DNA of 64,000 bases from Fictibacillus halophilus (GCF_016401385.1 NZ_JAEACF010000001.1:1984001-2048000); one strand, 5' to 3'; positions 37,532 through 49,496 are shown, counted from the first letter of the stretch. Numbers and translations: made by a program. The notes: generated by a model not told the origin, from the sequence alone.

Positions 37532-37813
37532 TTATTCGTTTTCGAAGTCGACAGAAGAGATCGTACCTTCTAATAAAATTTCTTCAGGTAAGATCGTTTT
37601 AATAACAAACTCACTTCCTTTTATATGAAGAACGCCTTGTTTTAGTTTGAGTGTGAGCTGTTCATTTGAGAAGGCCTTAACACCCCTATGGTTCTCAATA
37701 TAGATGTGCAGTTGTCCAATCATCGTGATTCGGGGTAAATCCATCACTACATCTGCTGGTAGCTCAAGGTTTTGCATCATCCACTTGTTCACTTGCTGCC
37801 GCAATTTGCCCAT
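37532..37813 (-). CDS. yqfC: Sporulation protein YqfC
   Basis: 93 residues from ATG 37813; the same length as B. subtilis YqfC. The seven extra N-terminal residues of the longest frame are coded by the ribosome-binding site itself. YabP/YqfC family, beta-rich (ITMIGQLHIYIENHRG...LKQGVLHIKG). SigE-regulon protein of unknown function. The ribosome-binding site (GAGAGGGGG) forms the 3' arm of a strong hairpin followed by seven T residues directly before ATG. Confidence 0.92.
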   Translation of the reverse strand: MGKLRQQVNKWMMQNLELPADVVMDLPRITMIGQLHIYIENHRGVKAFSNEQLTLKLKQGVLHIKGSEFVIKTILPEEILLEGTISSVDFENE

Positions 37814-37852
37814 AAAAAAACCCCCTCTCTCCATTTTTATGAGAGAAGGGGG
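37814..37852 (-). terminator. Terminator-like hairpin containing the yqfC ribosome-binding site
   Basis: On the minus strand CCCCCTTCTCTC pairs with GAGAGAGGGGG (one bulged T) around ATAAAAATG, and TTTTTTT follows. It ends the nfeD-floA-yqfB transcript and hides the yqfC ribosome-binding site in any read-through RNA. Confidence 0.82.
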
Positions 37853-37860
37853 GAAACTAT
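37834..37860 (-). promoter_or_regulatory. Candidate SigE promoter of yqfC-yqfD
   Basis: On the minus strand ATA (37860-37858), 16-bp spacer, CATAAAAA (37841-37834), against the SigE pattern ATA-N16-CATACANT. It lies in the loop of the hairpin, so RNA from it would lack the 5' arm. Confidence 0.5.
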
Positions 37861-37885
37861 CACTCTAATTACAAGTTACCTTTAG

Positions 37886-38320
37886 TTAAGAACGTTTTTG
37901 CAACGCTTTAGGCTTAGAAAGAATCTCTGACCATATGACCGCTTTTTGTAATTCTTGTTGATTTACTTTAAAATCGTTCATTATTGTATCTTCTTTATCT
38001 TGATATCGGTTAGAGACTTTTTCTGCTCGCGCTTTATTCACTTCACGTGTATATGAAGGTTGTTTGTATACTTTTTGATTGATTTTATCCTTTTCAATTT
38101 CAATCGATTTTTTAACTTCTTTAACTCGAGGCTCAGCGGGTAAACCAAAAGGTGAAACCGTTTGTTTTGGTGCTTCTGCTTTCCGTCGATTCGGTTCCGA
38201 ACGTTTCGTTTCCTTCATTTCTTTTTGGCGTTTAAAGACACTATACAAGCCGCCTGCTATCAGAATAACAAAAGCGATATTAGCAAGTAGGAGTTCAATA
38301 ATCGCTTCTATAATGTTCAT
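37886..38320 (-). CDS. yqfB: YqfB-like membrane-anchored coiled protein
   Basis: 144 residues. One N-terminal membrane helix (~9-28), then a long, very charged and probably disordered or coiled region rich in Lys, Glu and Arg, ending AVIWSEILSKPKAL. It follows floA by two bases, as yqfB does in B. subtilis. The name rests mainly on position and layout. Role unknown; membrane scaffold accessory is a guess. Confidence 0.65.
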   Translation of the reverse strand: MNIIEAIIELLLANIAFVILIAGGLYSVFKRQKEMKETKRSEPNRRKAEAPKQTVSPFGLPAEPRVKEVKKSIEIEKDKINQKVYKQPSYTREVNKARAEKVSNRYQDKEDTIMNDFKVNQQELQKAVIWSEILSKPKALQKRS

Positions 38321-38322
38321 CC

Positions 38323-39330
38323 CTACAACTTCCGTCCTTTTTCATCATCCTCTTTATCAGGGGTTGATGATTTACTGATCGATTCACGCATCGTAGTGTC
38401 TGCCATAATGTTCTTCATGTTCATATAATCCATAAAACCCATGTTTCCAGAACGAAGAGCTTCTGCTAATGCCATTGGTACTTCTGCTTCTGCTTCTACA
38501 ACTTTCGCTCTCATCTCTTGAACTCTTGCTTTCATCTCTTGTTCTTTCGCTACAGCCATCGCACGTCTTTCTTCTGCTTTTGCCTGAGCGATATTTTTAT
38601 CAGCCATCGCTTGATCTGTTTGAAGTTCTGCTCCGATATTCTTGCCAATATCGATGTCTGCAATATCAATGGACAAAATCTCAAAAGCCGTTCCAGCGTC
38701 CAATCCTTTAGAGAGGACCGTCTGTGAAATCATATCGGGATTCTCAAGAACTTTTTTATGATTTTGAGAGGAACCGATTGTTGAAACGATCCCTTCACCA
38801 ACACGAGCGATTACTGTTTCTTCACCTGCTCCACCTACCAGCCGTTCTATATTTGCACGAACGGTAATTCTTGCTTTTGCTTTCACTTCAATACCATCCA
38901 ATGCAACACCGGCAATAAAAGGCGTTTCAATCACTTTAGGGTTTACACTCATTTGAACTGCTTCAAGTACATCACGGCCTGCAAGATCAATGGCAGCTGC
39001 TCTTTCAAAGCTGAGTTCTATATTTGCACGATGAGCAGCAATCAAAGCATTTACTACTCTGTCAACATTTCCTCCTGCTAGATAGTGACTTTCGAGCTGG
39101 TTCGTACTCAAATCTAATCCTGCTTTAACAGCTTTAATCAATGGGTTAACTACACGATTCGGAATAACCCTTCTTAATCTCATCCCAACTAACGTAAAGA
39201 TCCCTACTCTCACTCCTGCTGCTAGAGCAGAGATCCATAACATTACGGGCACAAATGTAAACAAAACGGCTAAAGCGATTACGATCAATCCTATGACAAC
39301 AATACTGGCGATCGATCCAAATTCTAACAT
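38323..39330 (-). CDS. floA: Flotillin-like protein FloA
   Basis: 335 residues. Hydrophobic N-terminal hairpin (~4-45), SPFH/Band 7 domain, and a C-terminal EA-rich coiled coil ([19 protein letters not shown]...). Organises membrane microdomains. GGAGAG before ATG 39330. Second gene of nfeD-floA-yqfB, 22 bases after nfeD. Confidence 0.94.
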   Translation of the reverse strand: MLEFGSIASIVVIGLIVIALAVLFTFVPVMLWISALAAGVRVGIFTLVGMRLRRVIPNRVVNPLIKAVKAGLDLSTNQLESHYLAGGNVDRVVNALIAAHRANIELSFERAAAIDLAGRDVLEAVQMSVNPKVIETPFIAGVALDGIEVKAKARITVRANIERLVGGAGEETVIARVGEGIVSTIGSSQNHKKVLENPDMISQTVLSKGLDAGTAFEILSIDIADIDIGKNIGAELQTDQAMADKNIAQAKAEERRAMAVAKEQEMKARVQEMRAKVVEAEAEVPMALAEALRSGNMGFMDYMNMKNIMADTTMRESISKSSTPDKEDDEKGRKL

Positions 39331-39352
39331 CTACACACTCTCCATTCATTAT

Positions 39353-40681
39353 TTATTCGTTATTTTCAATAGCTCTCACTACAACACGTCCACCTGAAGC
39401 TTTAATGATTTTTACCGGCGTACCTTTTTCAATATACGATCCTTCAGTTACTACATCTAAGAATTCATCATCAAGCTTCACACTTCCAGACGGTCGTAGA
39501 GTTGTCGCTGTGATTCCTATCCGGCCTGTTAAGTCTTCTCGTTCTTTATGAGATAAGTAACCTTTTTCAGAGCTTGTAGAATCAAATAGAACGAGTTTCT
39601 TTAATGACCCGTTATAACCAAATGATCGTAAGAAGAAATAAGATCCAATAATTGTAACAACTATCGCTATGGCAATAGCGATTAAAATTCCTGATAATGA
39701 TCCACCTGCCATAATCAAACCTGTTAACACTGCGACCACCCCCAGTATACCGATAATACCACCCGGCAGAAACAACTCTAGGATCAATAAGATCAGTCCA
39801 ACACCAAATAATATGAGTGCTTCCCAACCAGCTAGCCCCGCTATCATATGACCGTAAAAAAACAACAATAATGATAATGCACCGATAGAGCCTGCAATCC
39901 CAAAACCAGGTGTATAAAGCTCTAAAACAAGCCCTAGGCTTCCTAATGATAAAAGAATAGGCACTACGACAGGGTTTGTAACAAAGCGCGCTACCTTGTC
40001 AGCAAAAGTAGGATTAGACTCTAAAACTTTTGCATCTTCCAAATCCAGGTATGCTAATAATTCTTGACGATCTTCTGCGATTTTTTCTGCATAGCCTACT
40101 TTCAATGCTTCACTAGCTGTAAGAGTAAGCAGTTCACCTTTTTCTAATCCAAGCTCAGGAATCTCAACGTCTGGGTCTACCATCGCCTCAGCATAAATTG
40201 GAGCTCTATCGTTCAGCTCTGCTGCTGCAAGCATTTCAGCTTTCCAGGCAGACTCTGCTTTTTGTCCAGCGGTATTTCCTTGACTGTCGATCACTGCGGC
40301 AGATCCGATTGTAGTAGATGGCTTCATAACAATCTGGTCAGCGTTTAAAGCGATATACGCTCCTGCTGAAAAAGCGTTTTTAACCACATACGCTGTGATT
40401 GGAATTTCTGATTCTCTCATGACTTTTGCGATATGTAGTGCAGCGTCTACTCTGCCTCCAGGAGTATAAATCTCTAGAACGATATGATCAGTTCCATCTT
40501 TCTCTGCCTTTTGGATACTCCGATCTAAAAAAGCTTCAAGGCCTCTTTCTACTTCATGTTCTACAGGAATGAAAGTAACTATCTTCCCTTTCCCTGCTGA
40601 AAATACATGGGAAGTTGAAAGTACACCATAAATACCCCAAATCAGACAAAGCATATAGATGAATAATCGAATCCTTTTCAC
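39353..40681 (-). CDS. yqeZ: NfeD-family membrane serine protease (YqeZ)
   Basis: 442 residues. Signal/anchor (~5-25), ClpP-like protease domain with likely nucleophile Ser in KNAFSAGAYIALNAD (~103-106), about five membrane spans (~235-355), and a C-terminal NfeD OB-fold domain. Works with flotillin FloA encoded next. Start is GTG 40681, seven bases after GGGGGTG. Confidence 0.9.
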   Translation of the reverse strand: MKRIRLFIYMLCLIWGIYGVLSTSHVFSAGKGKIVTFIPVEHEVERGLEAFLDRSIQKAEKDGTDHIVLEIYTPGGRVDAALHIAKVMRESEIPITAYVVKNAFSAGAYIALNADQIVMKPSTTIGSAAVIDSQGNTAGQKAESAWKAEMLAAAELNDRAPIYAEAMVDPDVEIPELGLEKGELLTLTASEALKVGYAEKIAEDRQELLAYLDLEDAKVLESNPTFADKVARFVTNPVVVPILLSLGSLGLVLELYTPGFGIAGSIGALSLLLFFYGHMIAGLAGWEALILFGVGLILLILELFLPGGIIGILGVVAVLTGLIMAGGSLSGILIAIAIAIVVTIIGSYFFLRSFGYNGSLKKLVLFDSTSSEKGYLSHKEREDLTGRIGITATTLRPSGSVKLDDEFLDVVTEGSYIEKGTPVKIIKASGGRVVVRAIENNE

Positions 40682-40742
40682 AAACTAACACCCCCTCCAC
40701 TCTATTTTACGTTAATTTGTGGAAAAAAGTTTCAAAAAATAA

Positions 40743-40771
40743 GAAAACGCCCTGTATAAATACAGAGCGTT
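40743..40771 (-). terminator. Terminator of rpsU-yqeY
   Basis: AAACGC-CTGTA and TACAG-GCGTTT pair with one mismatch around TAAA; the minus strand then has TTCTTATTTTTT. Confidence 0.75.
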
Positions 40772-40782
40772 TGTCATTTCAA

Positions 40783-41226
40783 TTATGATAATTGTTGCTG
40801 AACAATACGATTAACGAGTCCGCCATCGGCTTTCCCTTTAACTTTAGGCATGAGCGCCCCCATAACTTTACCCATATCAGCTTTAGAAGCAGCACCGATT
40901 TCAGAAATAGTTTGAGCAACGATTTCTTGAAGTTCTTCTTCCGTGAGCTGTTTTGGTAAATATGGCGTAAGAACAGCAATTTCATCTTGAAGTCCAGCGA
41001 CTAAATCATCGCGGCCAGCTTTTTCGAATTCTTGGAGGGAGTCTTTTCTTTGTTTCATTTCGCGTACAAGAACGGTAAGCTCTTCTTCCTCGTTTAATTC
41101 ACGCCCCTGCTTGATGGCTTCATTTTGAAGTGATGCCTTAAGCATGCGAATTACAGAAAGCTTTTGCTTGTTCTTGTCCTTCATCGCTTGTTTCATATCT
41201 TGATTTAATTCATTAAGAAGACTCAT
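40783..41226 (-). CDS. yqeY: GatB/YqeY domain protein
   Basis: 147 residues forming the tRNA-binding tail domain also found in GatB amidotransferase ([22 protein letters not shown] ... [20 protein letters not shown] as scattered conserved blocks). Thought to bind tRNA; role unsettled. Twenty bases after rpsU, the classic pair. Confidence 0.93.
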   Translation of the reverse strand: MSLLNELNQDMKQAMKDKNKQKLSVIRMLKASLQNEAIKQGRELNEEEELTVLVREMKQRKDSLQEFEKAGRDDLVAGLQDEIAVLTPYLPKQLTEEELQEIVAQTISEIGAASKADMGKVMGALMPKVKGKADGGLVNRIVQQQLS

Positions 41227-41246
41227 ATTACTTACTTACACCCCGC

Positions 41247-41420
41247 TTAGAACTTACGCTTTCTTGCTGCCTCAGCCTTCTTCTTACGCTTTACGCTTGG
41301 CTTTTCATAATGCTTGCGCTTTTTAACTTCAGCCAATGTTCCATCTTTGGAAACGGATCTTTTAAAACGACGAAGAGCATCATCAATGGATTCATTCTTG
41401 CGAATACGTGTTTCTGCCAT
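41247..41420 (-). CDS. rpsU: 30S ribosomal protein S21
   Basis: 57 residues, beginning [20 protein letters not shown] and ending [12 protein letters not shown]; strongly basic. Good ribosome-binding site GGGAGGGAAA. Helps mRNA engage 16S rRNA. Missed by a longer-ORF filter but unmistakable. Confidence 0.97.
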   Translation of the reverse strand: MAETRIRKNESIDDALRRFKRSVSKDGTLAEVKKRKHYEKPSVKRKKKAEAARKRKF

Positions 41421-41565
41421 TTGTATTTCCCTCCCTCCAGACCACCCTTACATAAAGTAAAGATGCGTCACATATCTTTTGCCATTATAATATATCCTTG
41501 CAATACGGTCAACTTAATTTAAACAAGTTGGTCTTAAGATAAGGAAAATGACTTAATAGTAAAAA

Positions 41566-42240
41566 TTAATAATCTGAAGTAGATGTGCCGCCTTCTACAA
41601 TCGCGATTCCCGCACTTGCTCCAATACGTGTTGCACCAGCTTCGATCATAGCCAAAGCCGTCTCGCGGTCACGAACAGCGCCAGAAGCTTTAACACCGAT
41701 GTTCGGGCCAACCGTTTCACGCATTAATTTGATGTCTTCAACAGTTGCTCCACCAGTAGAGAATCCTGTTGATGTTTTTACGAAATCAATTCCTGCTTTA
41801 ACAGCGATCTCACAAGCTTTAACTTTTTCTTCGTTTGTAAGAAGTGAAGTCTCAATGATCGCTTTTGTTAAAGCTTTGCCTTTAGCTGCTTCAACAACTG
41901 CACGAACATCTTGTTCAACTAACTCGTAGTTGCCATCTTTTAATGCACCAATGTTGATAACCATATCTACTTCAGTTGCACCGTTTTCAATCGCATTCTT
42001 CGTTTCGAACGCTTTTACTTCTGGAGTGTTTGCACCTAATGGGAAACCAATTACTGTACAAACAGCAACATCTGATTCTTTTAGTTGTTCAAATGCTGTA
42101 TAAACCCAAGTTGGATTAACACAAACAGAAAAGAAATTATATTTTTTAGCTTCCTCACAAAGAGTTAAGATTTCTTTCTTTGAAGTTTCAGCTTTTAATG
42201 CTGTGTGGTCGATCATTCTTGCAACGTTTAAATTGCTCAT
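41566..42240 (-). CDS. deoC: Deoxyribose-phosphate aldolase
   Basis: 224 residues, TIM barrel. The Schiff-base Lys is in [10 protein letters not shown] (~residue 152) with a second active-site Lys in [11 protein letters not shown]. Splits deoxyribose 5-phosphate into glyceraldehyde 3-phosphate and acetaldehyde in nucleoside catabolism. Here a single gene between mtaB and rpsU, not with nupC-pdp as in B. subtilis. GAAAGGGTT before the start. No clear terminator found after it. Confidence 0.95.
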   Translation of the reverse strand: MSNLNVARMIDHTALKAETSKKEILTLCEEAKKYNFFSVCVNPTWVYTAFEQLKESDVAVCTVIGFPLGANTPEVKAFETKNAIENGATEVDMVINIGALKDGNYELVEQDVRAVVEAAKGKALTKAIIETSLLTNEEKVKACEIAVKAGIDFVKTSTGFSTGGATVEDIKLMRETVGPNIGVKASGAVRDRETALAMIEAGATRIGASAGIAIVEGGTSTSDY

Positions 42241-42358
42241 TTCAACAAACCCTTTCTAAATAAAAAAATTAAACACCGTTAGTATCATAACAAATTTTTC
42301 GACATAAATCGAGCATCTTAAAAATTTTACATAAACGCCTAGAAACCTCTAGCAGGAT

Positions 42359-42392
42359 TAAAAAAACATCCTGGCTTGAACTCCAGGATGTT
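42359..42392 (-). terminator. Terminator of mtaB
   Basis: AACATCCTGG and CCAGGATGTT pair around CTTGAACT; on the minus strand TTTT follows. Includes the mtaB stop codon. Confidence 0.88.
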
Positions 42393-43743
42393 AGCTTGAA
42401 ACAGCTTGCTTTAGGATTTCTTCCATTTCTTGTTTTACAAATACACCTTTATTATAAGGATACCCAGCTTCAGTGATTTTCACTTTCACCAATTTCCCAA
42501 TCATCTCTTCGTTTCCTTCAAATAAAACTTTAAGATAGTTAGGTGTGTATCCTACGTATAGTTTGTTCGTAGGGTCTTCTTTAAATGCCTCTTCAGGAAT
42601 TACCTCAACAACTGTATCTTCGTAGTTAGATGCATATTCTTTTGCTAATTGATCTGAGAGGGCGATCAGCTTGTGTACGCGTTCGTTCTTAATATCCTCT
42701 GGAACTTGATCCTCCATCTTTGCAGCTGGTGTGCCAGTACGCTTGGAATATGGGAATACATGAAGTTCCATAAATTTGTGTTTCTCGATGAAACGATACG
42801 TCTCCATGAACTCTTCCTCTGTCTCACCTGGAAACCCAACAATTACATCTGATGTAATCGCAAGTCCTGGAAGTGCTTCTTTTAGACGGTCTAATCTTTC
42901 ACCGAACATTTCCATAGAGTATTTTCTTCTCATTCGTTGAAGCACGGTATTAGACCCTGATTGTAGTGGTATATGAAGATGAGGAACTACTTTGTCTGAT
43001 CTGCCCATAACTTCAATCACTTCATCAGAGATCTGGCTAGCCTCAATGGATGAGATACGGATGCGTTTTAAACCAGTGATGTTCTTATCAAGATCATCCA
43101 ACAGCTTTGCAAAAGAATAATCCTTCATATCTTCTCCGTATCCAGCTGTATGAATGCCTGTTAGAACGATCTCTTTGTAACCAGAATCTACAAGCTGCTG
43201 AGCTTGAGAAAGTACATCTTCAGGTTTCCGAGAGCGAAGGAGGCCTCTTGCCCAAGGAATAATGCAAAATGTACAGAAATTATTGCATCCTTCTTGAATC
43301 TTAAGTGAAGCTCGTGTTCGATCGGTAAATGCAGGAACATCTAGTTCCTCATACACACGTGCTTTCATGATGTTCGACACACCATTAATAGGCATACGTT
43401 CTTCTTTATATTGTTGAATGTAAGTAAGCATTTTAGAACGGTCTTGTGTGCCGACAACAACGTCTACCCCTGGAATCGCCATAATCTCTGCAGGCGAAGT
43501 TTGAGCGTAACAACCTGTTACACAAATAACAGCGTCCGGATTTTTCCGGATAGCTCTTCGTATAACTTGTCTGCTCTTTTTATCTCCCGTATTTGTTACG
43601 GTACATGTATTGATTACATAGACGTCTGCTGTACTATCAAAATCTGTACGTTCATATCCTTCAGCTTGAAACAGCTGCCAGATTGCTTCAGTCTCATAAT
43701 GATTTACTTTACAACCTAATGTATGAAATGCAACGGATGGCAT
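42391..43743 (-). CDS. mtaB: tRNA t6A37 methylthiotransferase (MtaB)
   Basis: 450 residues from ATG 43743, preceded by GGGGTG. UPF0004 domain with three cluster cysteines (TLGCKVN, INTCTVTN, TGCYAQ), radical SAM motif CNNFCTFC (~residues 148-155) and C-terminal TRAM domain. Adds a methylthio group to t6A37 in tRNAs reading ANN codons. Nearly touches rsmE upstream. The prmA-rsmE-mtaB set matches B. subtilis yqeT-yqeU-yqeV. Confidence 0.95.
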   Translation of the reverse strand: MPSVAFHTLGCKVNHYETEAIWQLFQAEGYERTDFDSTADVYVINTCTVTNTGDKKSRQVIRRAIRKNPDAVICVTGCYAQTSPAEIMAIPGVDVVVGTQDRSKMLTYIQQYKEERMPINGVSNIMKARVYEELDVPAFTDRTRASLKIQEGCNNFCTFCIIPWARGLLRSRKPEDVLSQAQQLVDSGYKEIVLTGIHTAGYGEDMKDYSFAKLLDDLDKNITGLKRIRISSIEASQISDEVIEVMGRSDKVVPHLHIPLQSGSNTVLQRMRRKYSMEMFGERLDRLKEALPGLAITSDVIVGFPGETEEEFMETYRFIEKHKFMELHVFPYSKRTGTPAAKMEDQVPEDIKNERVHKLIALSDQLAKEYASNYEDTVVEVIPEEAFKEDPTNKLYVGYTPNYLKVLFEGNEEMIGKLVKVKITEAGYPYNKGVFVKQEMEEILKQAVSS

Positions 43744-43748
43744 ATTGA

Positions 43749-44501
43749 TCACCCCTTTAATTCAAAATGATAAGAAATAGCTGATAACAAGTACAACGGT
43801 GCTGTTTCTGTCCTTAATATCCTAGGACCCAGCCCGCACAATAAGAATCCATGATCACTTAACAAGGTTGCTTCTTTATCACTGATGCCACCTTCTGGGC
43901 CGACCACACAAAGGATTGAGTCTCCTATTTCAGCTGTACGTAAAGCAGAAGCAAATCTAGAGATTTCCATCTGTTTTGCCTCTTCTTCAAACGCAACGAT
44001 TTTTATCTTATACTGTTCTGCCATTTTTAGCAAATCAGAAAAAGAACCAGGATTCAAAATGTCTGGAACCCGGTTTCTATGTGATTGCTCTGCTGCTTCT
44101 TTTGCAATTTTCTCAAGTCTTTCTTTTTTCTTCACCGCTTTTTTGTCATCCCATTTTACAACAGATCGGTCTGCTGAAAATGGAAAAAAGGACAAAGCCC
44201 CGAGTTCGGTACCTTTTTGGATGATGTATTCTAACTTATCCCCTTTTGGCAGTCCTTGAGCAATGGTAACAGAGACAGGAAGCTCAGCCTTTTTCTCGAT
44301 ATCATTCACAATCTTCGTCTCTACTTCGTTACCGTCAACCTCTATGATTTCACACAAAGATGTACGACCTTTGTTATCACAGCAGATGAAATTGTCTCCT
44401 ACTTGCATTCTCATCACCTTTAAGATGTGCTTAGCATCATCCCCTGTAATCGTAACAGAGTCATCTTTCCAGTTTTCTGATGAAACAAAGTACCTTTGCA
44501 T
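43749..44501 (-). CDS. rsmE: 16S rRNA (uracil1498-N3)-methyltransferase RsmE
   Basis: 250 residues from ATG 44501; homologues begin MQRYF. PUA-like N-terminal domain and SPOUT knot with VGPEGGIS and LGPRILRTETAPL. Methylates U1498 of 16S rRNA. Seventeen bases from prmA, five from mtaB: one operon. Confidence 0.94.
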   Translation of the reverse strand: MQRYFVSSENWKDDSVTITGDDAKHILKVMRMQVGDNFICCDNKGRTSLCEIIEVDGNEVETKIVNDIEKKAELPVSVTIAQGLPKGDKLEYIIQKGTELGALSFFPFSADRSVVKWDDKKAVKKKERLEKIAKEAAEQSHRNRVPDILNPGSFSDLLKMAEQYKIKIVAFEEEAKQMEISRFASALRTAEIGDSILCVVGPEGGISDKEATLLSDHGFLLCGLGPRILRTETAPLYLLSAISYHFELKG

Positions 44502-44518
44502 GAAATGCACGTCCTATC

Positions 44519-45460
44519 CTATTGCTTATTTTGGGCAACGATCGCAACCCAATCTTCCATTTCTAATACTTCCACGATCGTAAGTCCATGCTCTTCCAAT
44601 TTAGCTTTTACATCGCGCTTTTTGCCTTGGATGATCCCAGACGTAATAAAATAACCACCTGGCTTCAATACTTTAGCTGTATCTTCAACAAACAAGAGTA
44701 TAATCTCTGCTAAGAGATTCCCTACTACAAGATCAACTGGACCTTCAATCCCCTTTAAAAGATCATTCTGATCAACATGCACTTTTTGGTTTACTTTGTT
44801 CAGCTTTACATTAAGTCGTGCAGAATTCACTGCCACTTCATCCAGGTCATACGCCTCAACTTTATTGGCACCTAACATAGCTGATGCGATGCTCAATACA
44901 CCAGATCCCGTTCCTACATCAATAACTGAATCACCTTCAGCTATATATTTTTCAATAGCTTGCAAACTCATGACAGTAGTTGGGTGTGTTCCTGTACCAA
45001 AAGCCATACCTGGATCAAGCTCAATAATAAGTTCATCTGAATGTACAGGTTTATAATCTTCCCATGTAGGAGTGATTGTGATCCGTTTTGAGATCTTTAC
45101 TGGTTTATAATACTTTTTCCAAGCAGTCGCCCATTCTTCCTCATTTACTTCTGATATTGAAATCGTGTTTGCTCCGATATCAATATCGTATTTCACAAGA
45201 TTTGTGATCGCTTGTTTGATCTCTTCAACCGTTTCACCTAAAAAACTGTTGACGGGTAAGTAAGCTTTTAAAATTACGCCTTCAGAAGGATAGTCAGAAG
45301 GGTTCAGCTGATAGATTTCGCCAAATACGGATTGACGCTCTTTAGAGAGGTCATCTACATCCTCAATCACAACTCCGCTAGCTCCCGCCTCATGTAAAAT
45401 ATTCGATACTGGTTCAACAGCTTCCTGAGTAGTGTGGATGCTAATCTCTGACCATTTCAT
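44519..45460 (-). CDS. prmA: Ribosomal protein L11 methyltransferase PrmA
   Basis: 313 residues from ATG 45460 (or 45463; GGAG precedes both). The start follows the family's [17 protein letters not shown]. The frame stays open 63 codons further upstream, but that part translates the dispersed repeat and is not protein. SAM motif [13 protein letters not shown] (~residues 180-191) and the [14 protein letters not shown] linker. Trimethylates L11. Separated from dnaJ by the repeat copy. Confidence 0.95.
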   Translation of the reverse strand: MKWSEISIHTTQEAVEPVSNILHEAGASGVVIEDVDDLSKERQSVFGEIYQLNPSDYPSEGVILKAYLPVNSFLGETVEEIKQAITNLVKYDIDIGANTISISEVNEEEWATAWKKYYKPVKISKRITITPTWEDYKPVHSDELIIELDPGMAFGTGTHPTTVMSLQAIEKYIAEGDSVIDVGTGSGVLSIASAMLGANKVEAYDLDEVAVNSARLNVKLNKVNQKVHVDQNDLLKGIEGPVDLVVGNLLAEIILLFVEDTAKVLKPGGYFITSGIIQGKKRDVKAKLEEHGLTIVEVLEMEDWVAIVAQNKQ

Positions 45461-45523
45461 CATATCAACTCCGTTTGTTAGTTTGGCTTTTAGAAAAATT
45501 AAGATATTCCTTTGGCATGAGAG

Positions 45524-45656
45524 TGGTTGATTTCCACTCCAGGCTGCTCGCTTCCGCGGGGCAGGCGGTGAGCCACATTCGTAACGTTTCACTTTTAAGT
45601 GTCTCACCTGCCCGCCTGTCCCGCAGGAGTCTCGCACCTTACGTTTCAATCAACCT
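45524..45656 (+). repeat. Copy of the ~133-bp dispersed palindromic repeat
   Basis: Ends TGGTTGATT and AATCAACC; core CTTCCGCGGGGCAGGCGGTG and TGTCCCGCAGGAGTCTCGCA pair imperfectly. The loop (CGTAACGTTTCACTTTTAAG) is shared with the copy at 6.2 kb. It splits dnaJ from prmA, genes that form one operon in B. subtilis, and would be present as a hairpin in any dnaJ-prmA read-through RNA. Confidence 0.88.
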
Positions 45657-45746
45657 GCCATAGATGTTAATACATACAAAACTAAAAGCTTTTAGAAAGT
45701 TTTTTAATGCATGTAGGAACAACTTAAGTTTTTATTGCAAGAATTA

Positions 45747-46859
45747 TTATTCGCCTTTAAAGGCGCGTTTTACTTTGTCGAAGAATCCATCTTGTTGTTC
45801 ATCTGGCATGCTTCCGCTGATTTCTGAGAAGTCGCGAAGAAGCTGTTTTTGTTTTTCTGTTAGATTTTTAGGTGTGATGACTTTGATTTGAATGTGCTGG
45901 TCACCTTGACCTCTTCCGTGAACGTTTTTAACACCTTTTCCTCTTAAGCGGAAATGAGTTCCTGTCTGTGTTCCTGCTGGAATCTTCAGCTTAACTTTTC
46001 CGTAAAGTGTTGGAACTTCAATCTCATCACCAAGCGCTGCTTGCGAGAACGTTAAAGGCATCTCACAAAGGATATCATCTCCATCACGCTCGAAGAACTC
46101 GTGATCCGCTACTTGGAACACAACATAAAGATCACCTGCAGGACCGCCGTTCACACCTGCTTCGCCGTGTCCAGACATACGGATTTGCTGGCCGTTGTCT
46201 ACACCAGCTGGCACTTTAACAGAAATCTTTTTGTTTCTGCGCACTTTCCCATTTCCATGACACGTCTTACATTTTTCTTTTACGATTTTACCTTTTCCAC
46301 TACAGTGGTTACATACTCGACGATTAACAATACGGCCAAACGGTGTATTCTGTTCAACATTCAGCTGACCGCTTCCATTACAATGTGTACACGTTTCAGG
46401 CTTTGTTCCTGGCTTAGCACCCGATCCATGACATGTTTCACAAGATTCTTCTGTAGGGATCTGTATCTCGGTTTCTTTACCGAAAACCGCCTCTTCAAAA
46501 GATAGTCTAAGTCCATACTGAAAATCATTTCCTTGACGAGGACCGTTTGGATTTCTCCGTCCTCCCCCTCCACCAAAGAACATATCAAAAATATCGCCAA
46601 AGCCGTCAAAACCAGCTCCACCGCCACCGAATCCTTGGTTTGGATCAGTATGGCCAAATTGGTCATAATGAGCCTTCTTTTGAGGATCACTCAGTGTTTC
46701 GTAAGCATCTTTTACTTCTTTAAATTTATTTTCCGCATCTGCCTCTTTATTTACATCTGGGTGATACTTTCTGGCAAGTTTACGGTATGCTTTTTTCACC
46801 TCATCGTTTGAGGCATTTTTATCTAATCCAAGTACTTCGTAATAATCTCGTTTACTCAT
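45747..46859 (-). CDS. dnaJ: Chaperone DnaJ
   Basis: 370 residues from ATG 46859 (GGGAGTG upstream). J domain with HPD (YHPDVN, ~residues 33-35), Gly/Phe-rich linker, four CxxCxGxG zinc repeats ([32 protein letters not shown]; ~144-208) and C-terminal substrate domains. Stimulates DnaK ATPase. Has its own promoter after the dnaK terminator. Confidence 0.97.
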   Translation of the reverse strand: MSKRDYYEVLGLDKNASNDEVKKAYRKLARKYHPDVNKEADAENKFKEVKDAYETLSDPQKKAHYDQFGHTDPNQGFGGGGAGFDGFGDIFDMFFGGGGGRRNPNGPRQGNDFQYGLRLSFEEAVFGKETEIQIPTEESCETCHGSGAKPGTKPETCTHCNGSGQLNVEQNTPFGRIVNRRVCNHCSGKGKIVKEKCKTCHGNGKVRRNKKISVKVPAGVDNGQQIRMSGHGEAGVNGGPAGDLYVVFQVADHEFFERDGDDILCEMPLTFSQAALGDEIEVPTLYGKVKLKIPAGTQTGTHFRLRGKGVKNVHGRGQGDQHIQIKVITPKNLTEKQKQLLRDFSEISGSMPDEQQDGFFDKVKRAFKGE

Positions 46860-46891
46860 ATAGGACACTCCCGAATTCTCACATAAAAGTT

Positions 46892-46920
46892 ATCTTACCA
46901 TTGAATACCACCTGACTCAA
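46892..46920 (-). promoter_or_regulatory. Likely SigA promoter of dnaJ
   Basis: On the minus strand TTGAGT (46920-46915), 17 bp, TAAGAT (46897-46892), some 35 bases ahead of the dnaJ start and after the dnaK terminator. No CIRCE is near it. Confidence 0.6.
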
Positions 46921-46983
46921 GACGAAAACTGCAAAGGTTTTGTTACGGTCTTAAGTCCAATGAACTCATCGTTAACTCAGAAA

Positions 46984-47020
46984 AAAAGTCAAAGTCAAGA
47001 TGACCTGACTTTGACTTTTA
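46984..47020 (-). terminator. Terminator between dnaK and dnaJ
   Basis: On the minus strand AAAGTCAAAGTCA pairs with TGACTTTGACTTT around an 8-base loop; a T7 run follows. Strong. Confidence 0.9.
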
Positions 47021-47031
47021 TCTGCTAAAGG

Positions 47032-48882
<1,851 letters not shown>

Positions 48883-48898
48883 TCATATGTAGTTTTAT

Positions 48899-49471
48899 CT
48901 ACGCGTTTACTTTTACCATCGCAGGTCGAATAACTCGATCTTTTAACATATAACCTTTTTGCAGTTCCTCAATTACTGTATTAGACTCTGTTTCAGAATC
49001 CTCCACTTGCATAACTGCTTGATGCAGGTTGGGGTCAAACGTTTGACCGACTGACGGAATTTCTGTCAGACCTTCTTGTTTAAGTGCATCCGCTAATTGA
49101 CGATAAACCATTTCCATTCCTTGAATAAGGGTTTTGGTCTGATCGTTTGTAGCTTCAGTCTTCAAAGCACGCTCAAAGTTATCGAGTGCAGGTAATAACT
49201 GTTCAAGAAGACTTTGAGATTTATATTTAAGGCTCGCTGCCTGCTCTTCTCTTGTTCTACGGCGGAAATTATCATAATCCGCTTGAAGACGAAGATTCTT
49301 TTGGCTAACTTCCTCAAGCTTTGCTTCTAGCTCTGAAATACGTTGTTGCTCTTCGGTGAGGGGGGCTTCCGTAGAAGATTCCACTTCTTCAACAACAACT
49401 TCTTCAGTTTCTGTTACTTCTTCATTCACATCAGTTTGCGTTTGATCTTGAGTGATGTCCTCTTTGTTCAT
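48899..49471 (-). CDS. grpE: Nucleotide exchange factor GrpE
   Basis: 190 residues. Acidic N-terminus (Glu/Thr-rich, ~1-45), long coiled coil ([21 protein letters not shown]), four-helix dimer and a beta wing ([22 protein letters not shown] as blocks). Exchanges nucleotide on DnaK. AGGGAGGTG before the start. Twenty-five bases after hrcA. Confidence 0.96.
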   Translation of the reverse strand: MNKEDITQDQTQTDVNEEVTETEEVVVEEVESSTEAPLTEEQQRISELEAKLEEVSQKNLRLQADYDNFRRRTREEQAASLKYKSQSLLEQLLPALDNFERALKTEATNDQTKTLIQGMEMVYRQLADALKQEGLTEIPSVGQTFDPNLHQAVMQVEDSETESNTVIEELQKGYMLKDRVIRPAMVKVNA

Positions 49472-49496
49472 GCTTTCACCTCCCTAAAATAATCCA

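Noticed and set aside
45461..45649. 63-codon N-terminal extension of PrmA
   Set aside because: It translates the dispersed repeat (residues such as [14 protein letters not shown]) and a proper ribosome-binding site and family start lie at 45460/45463.
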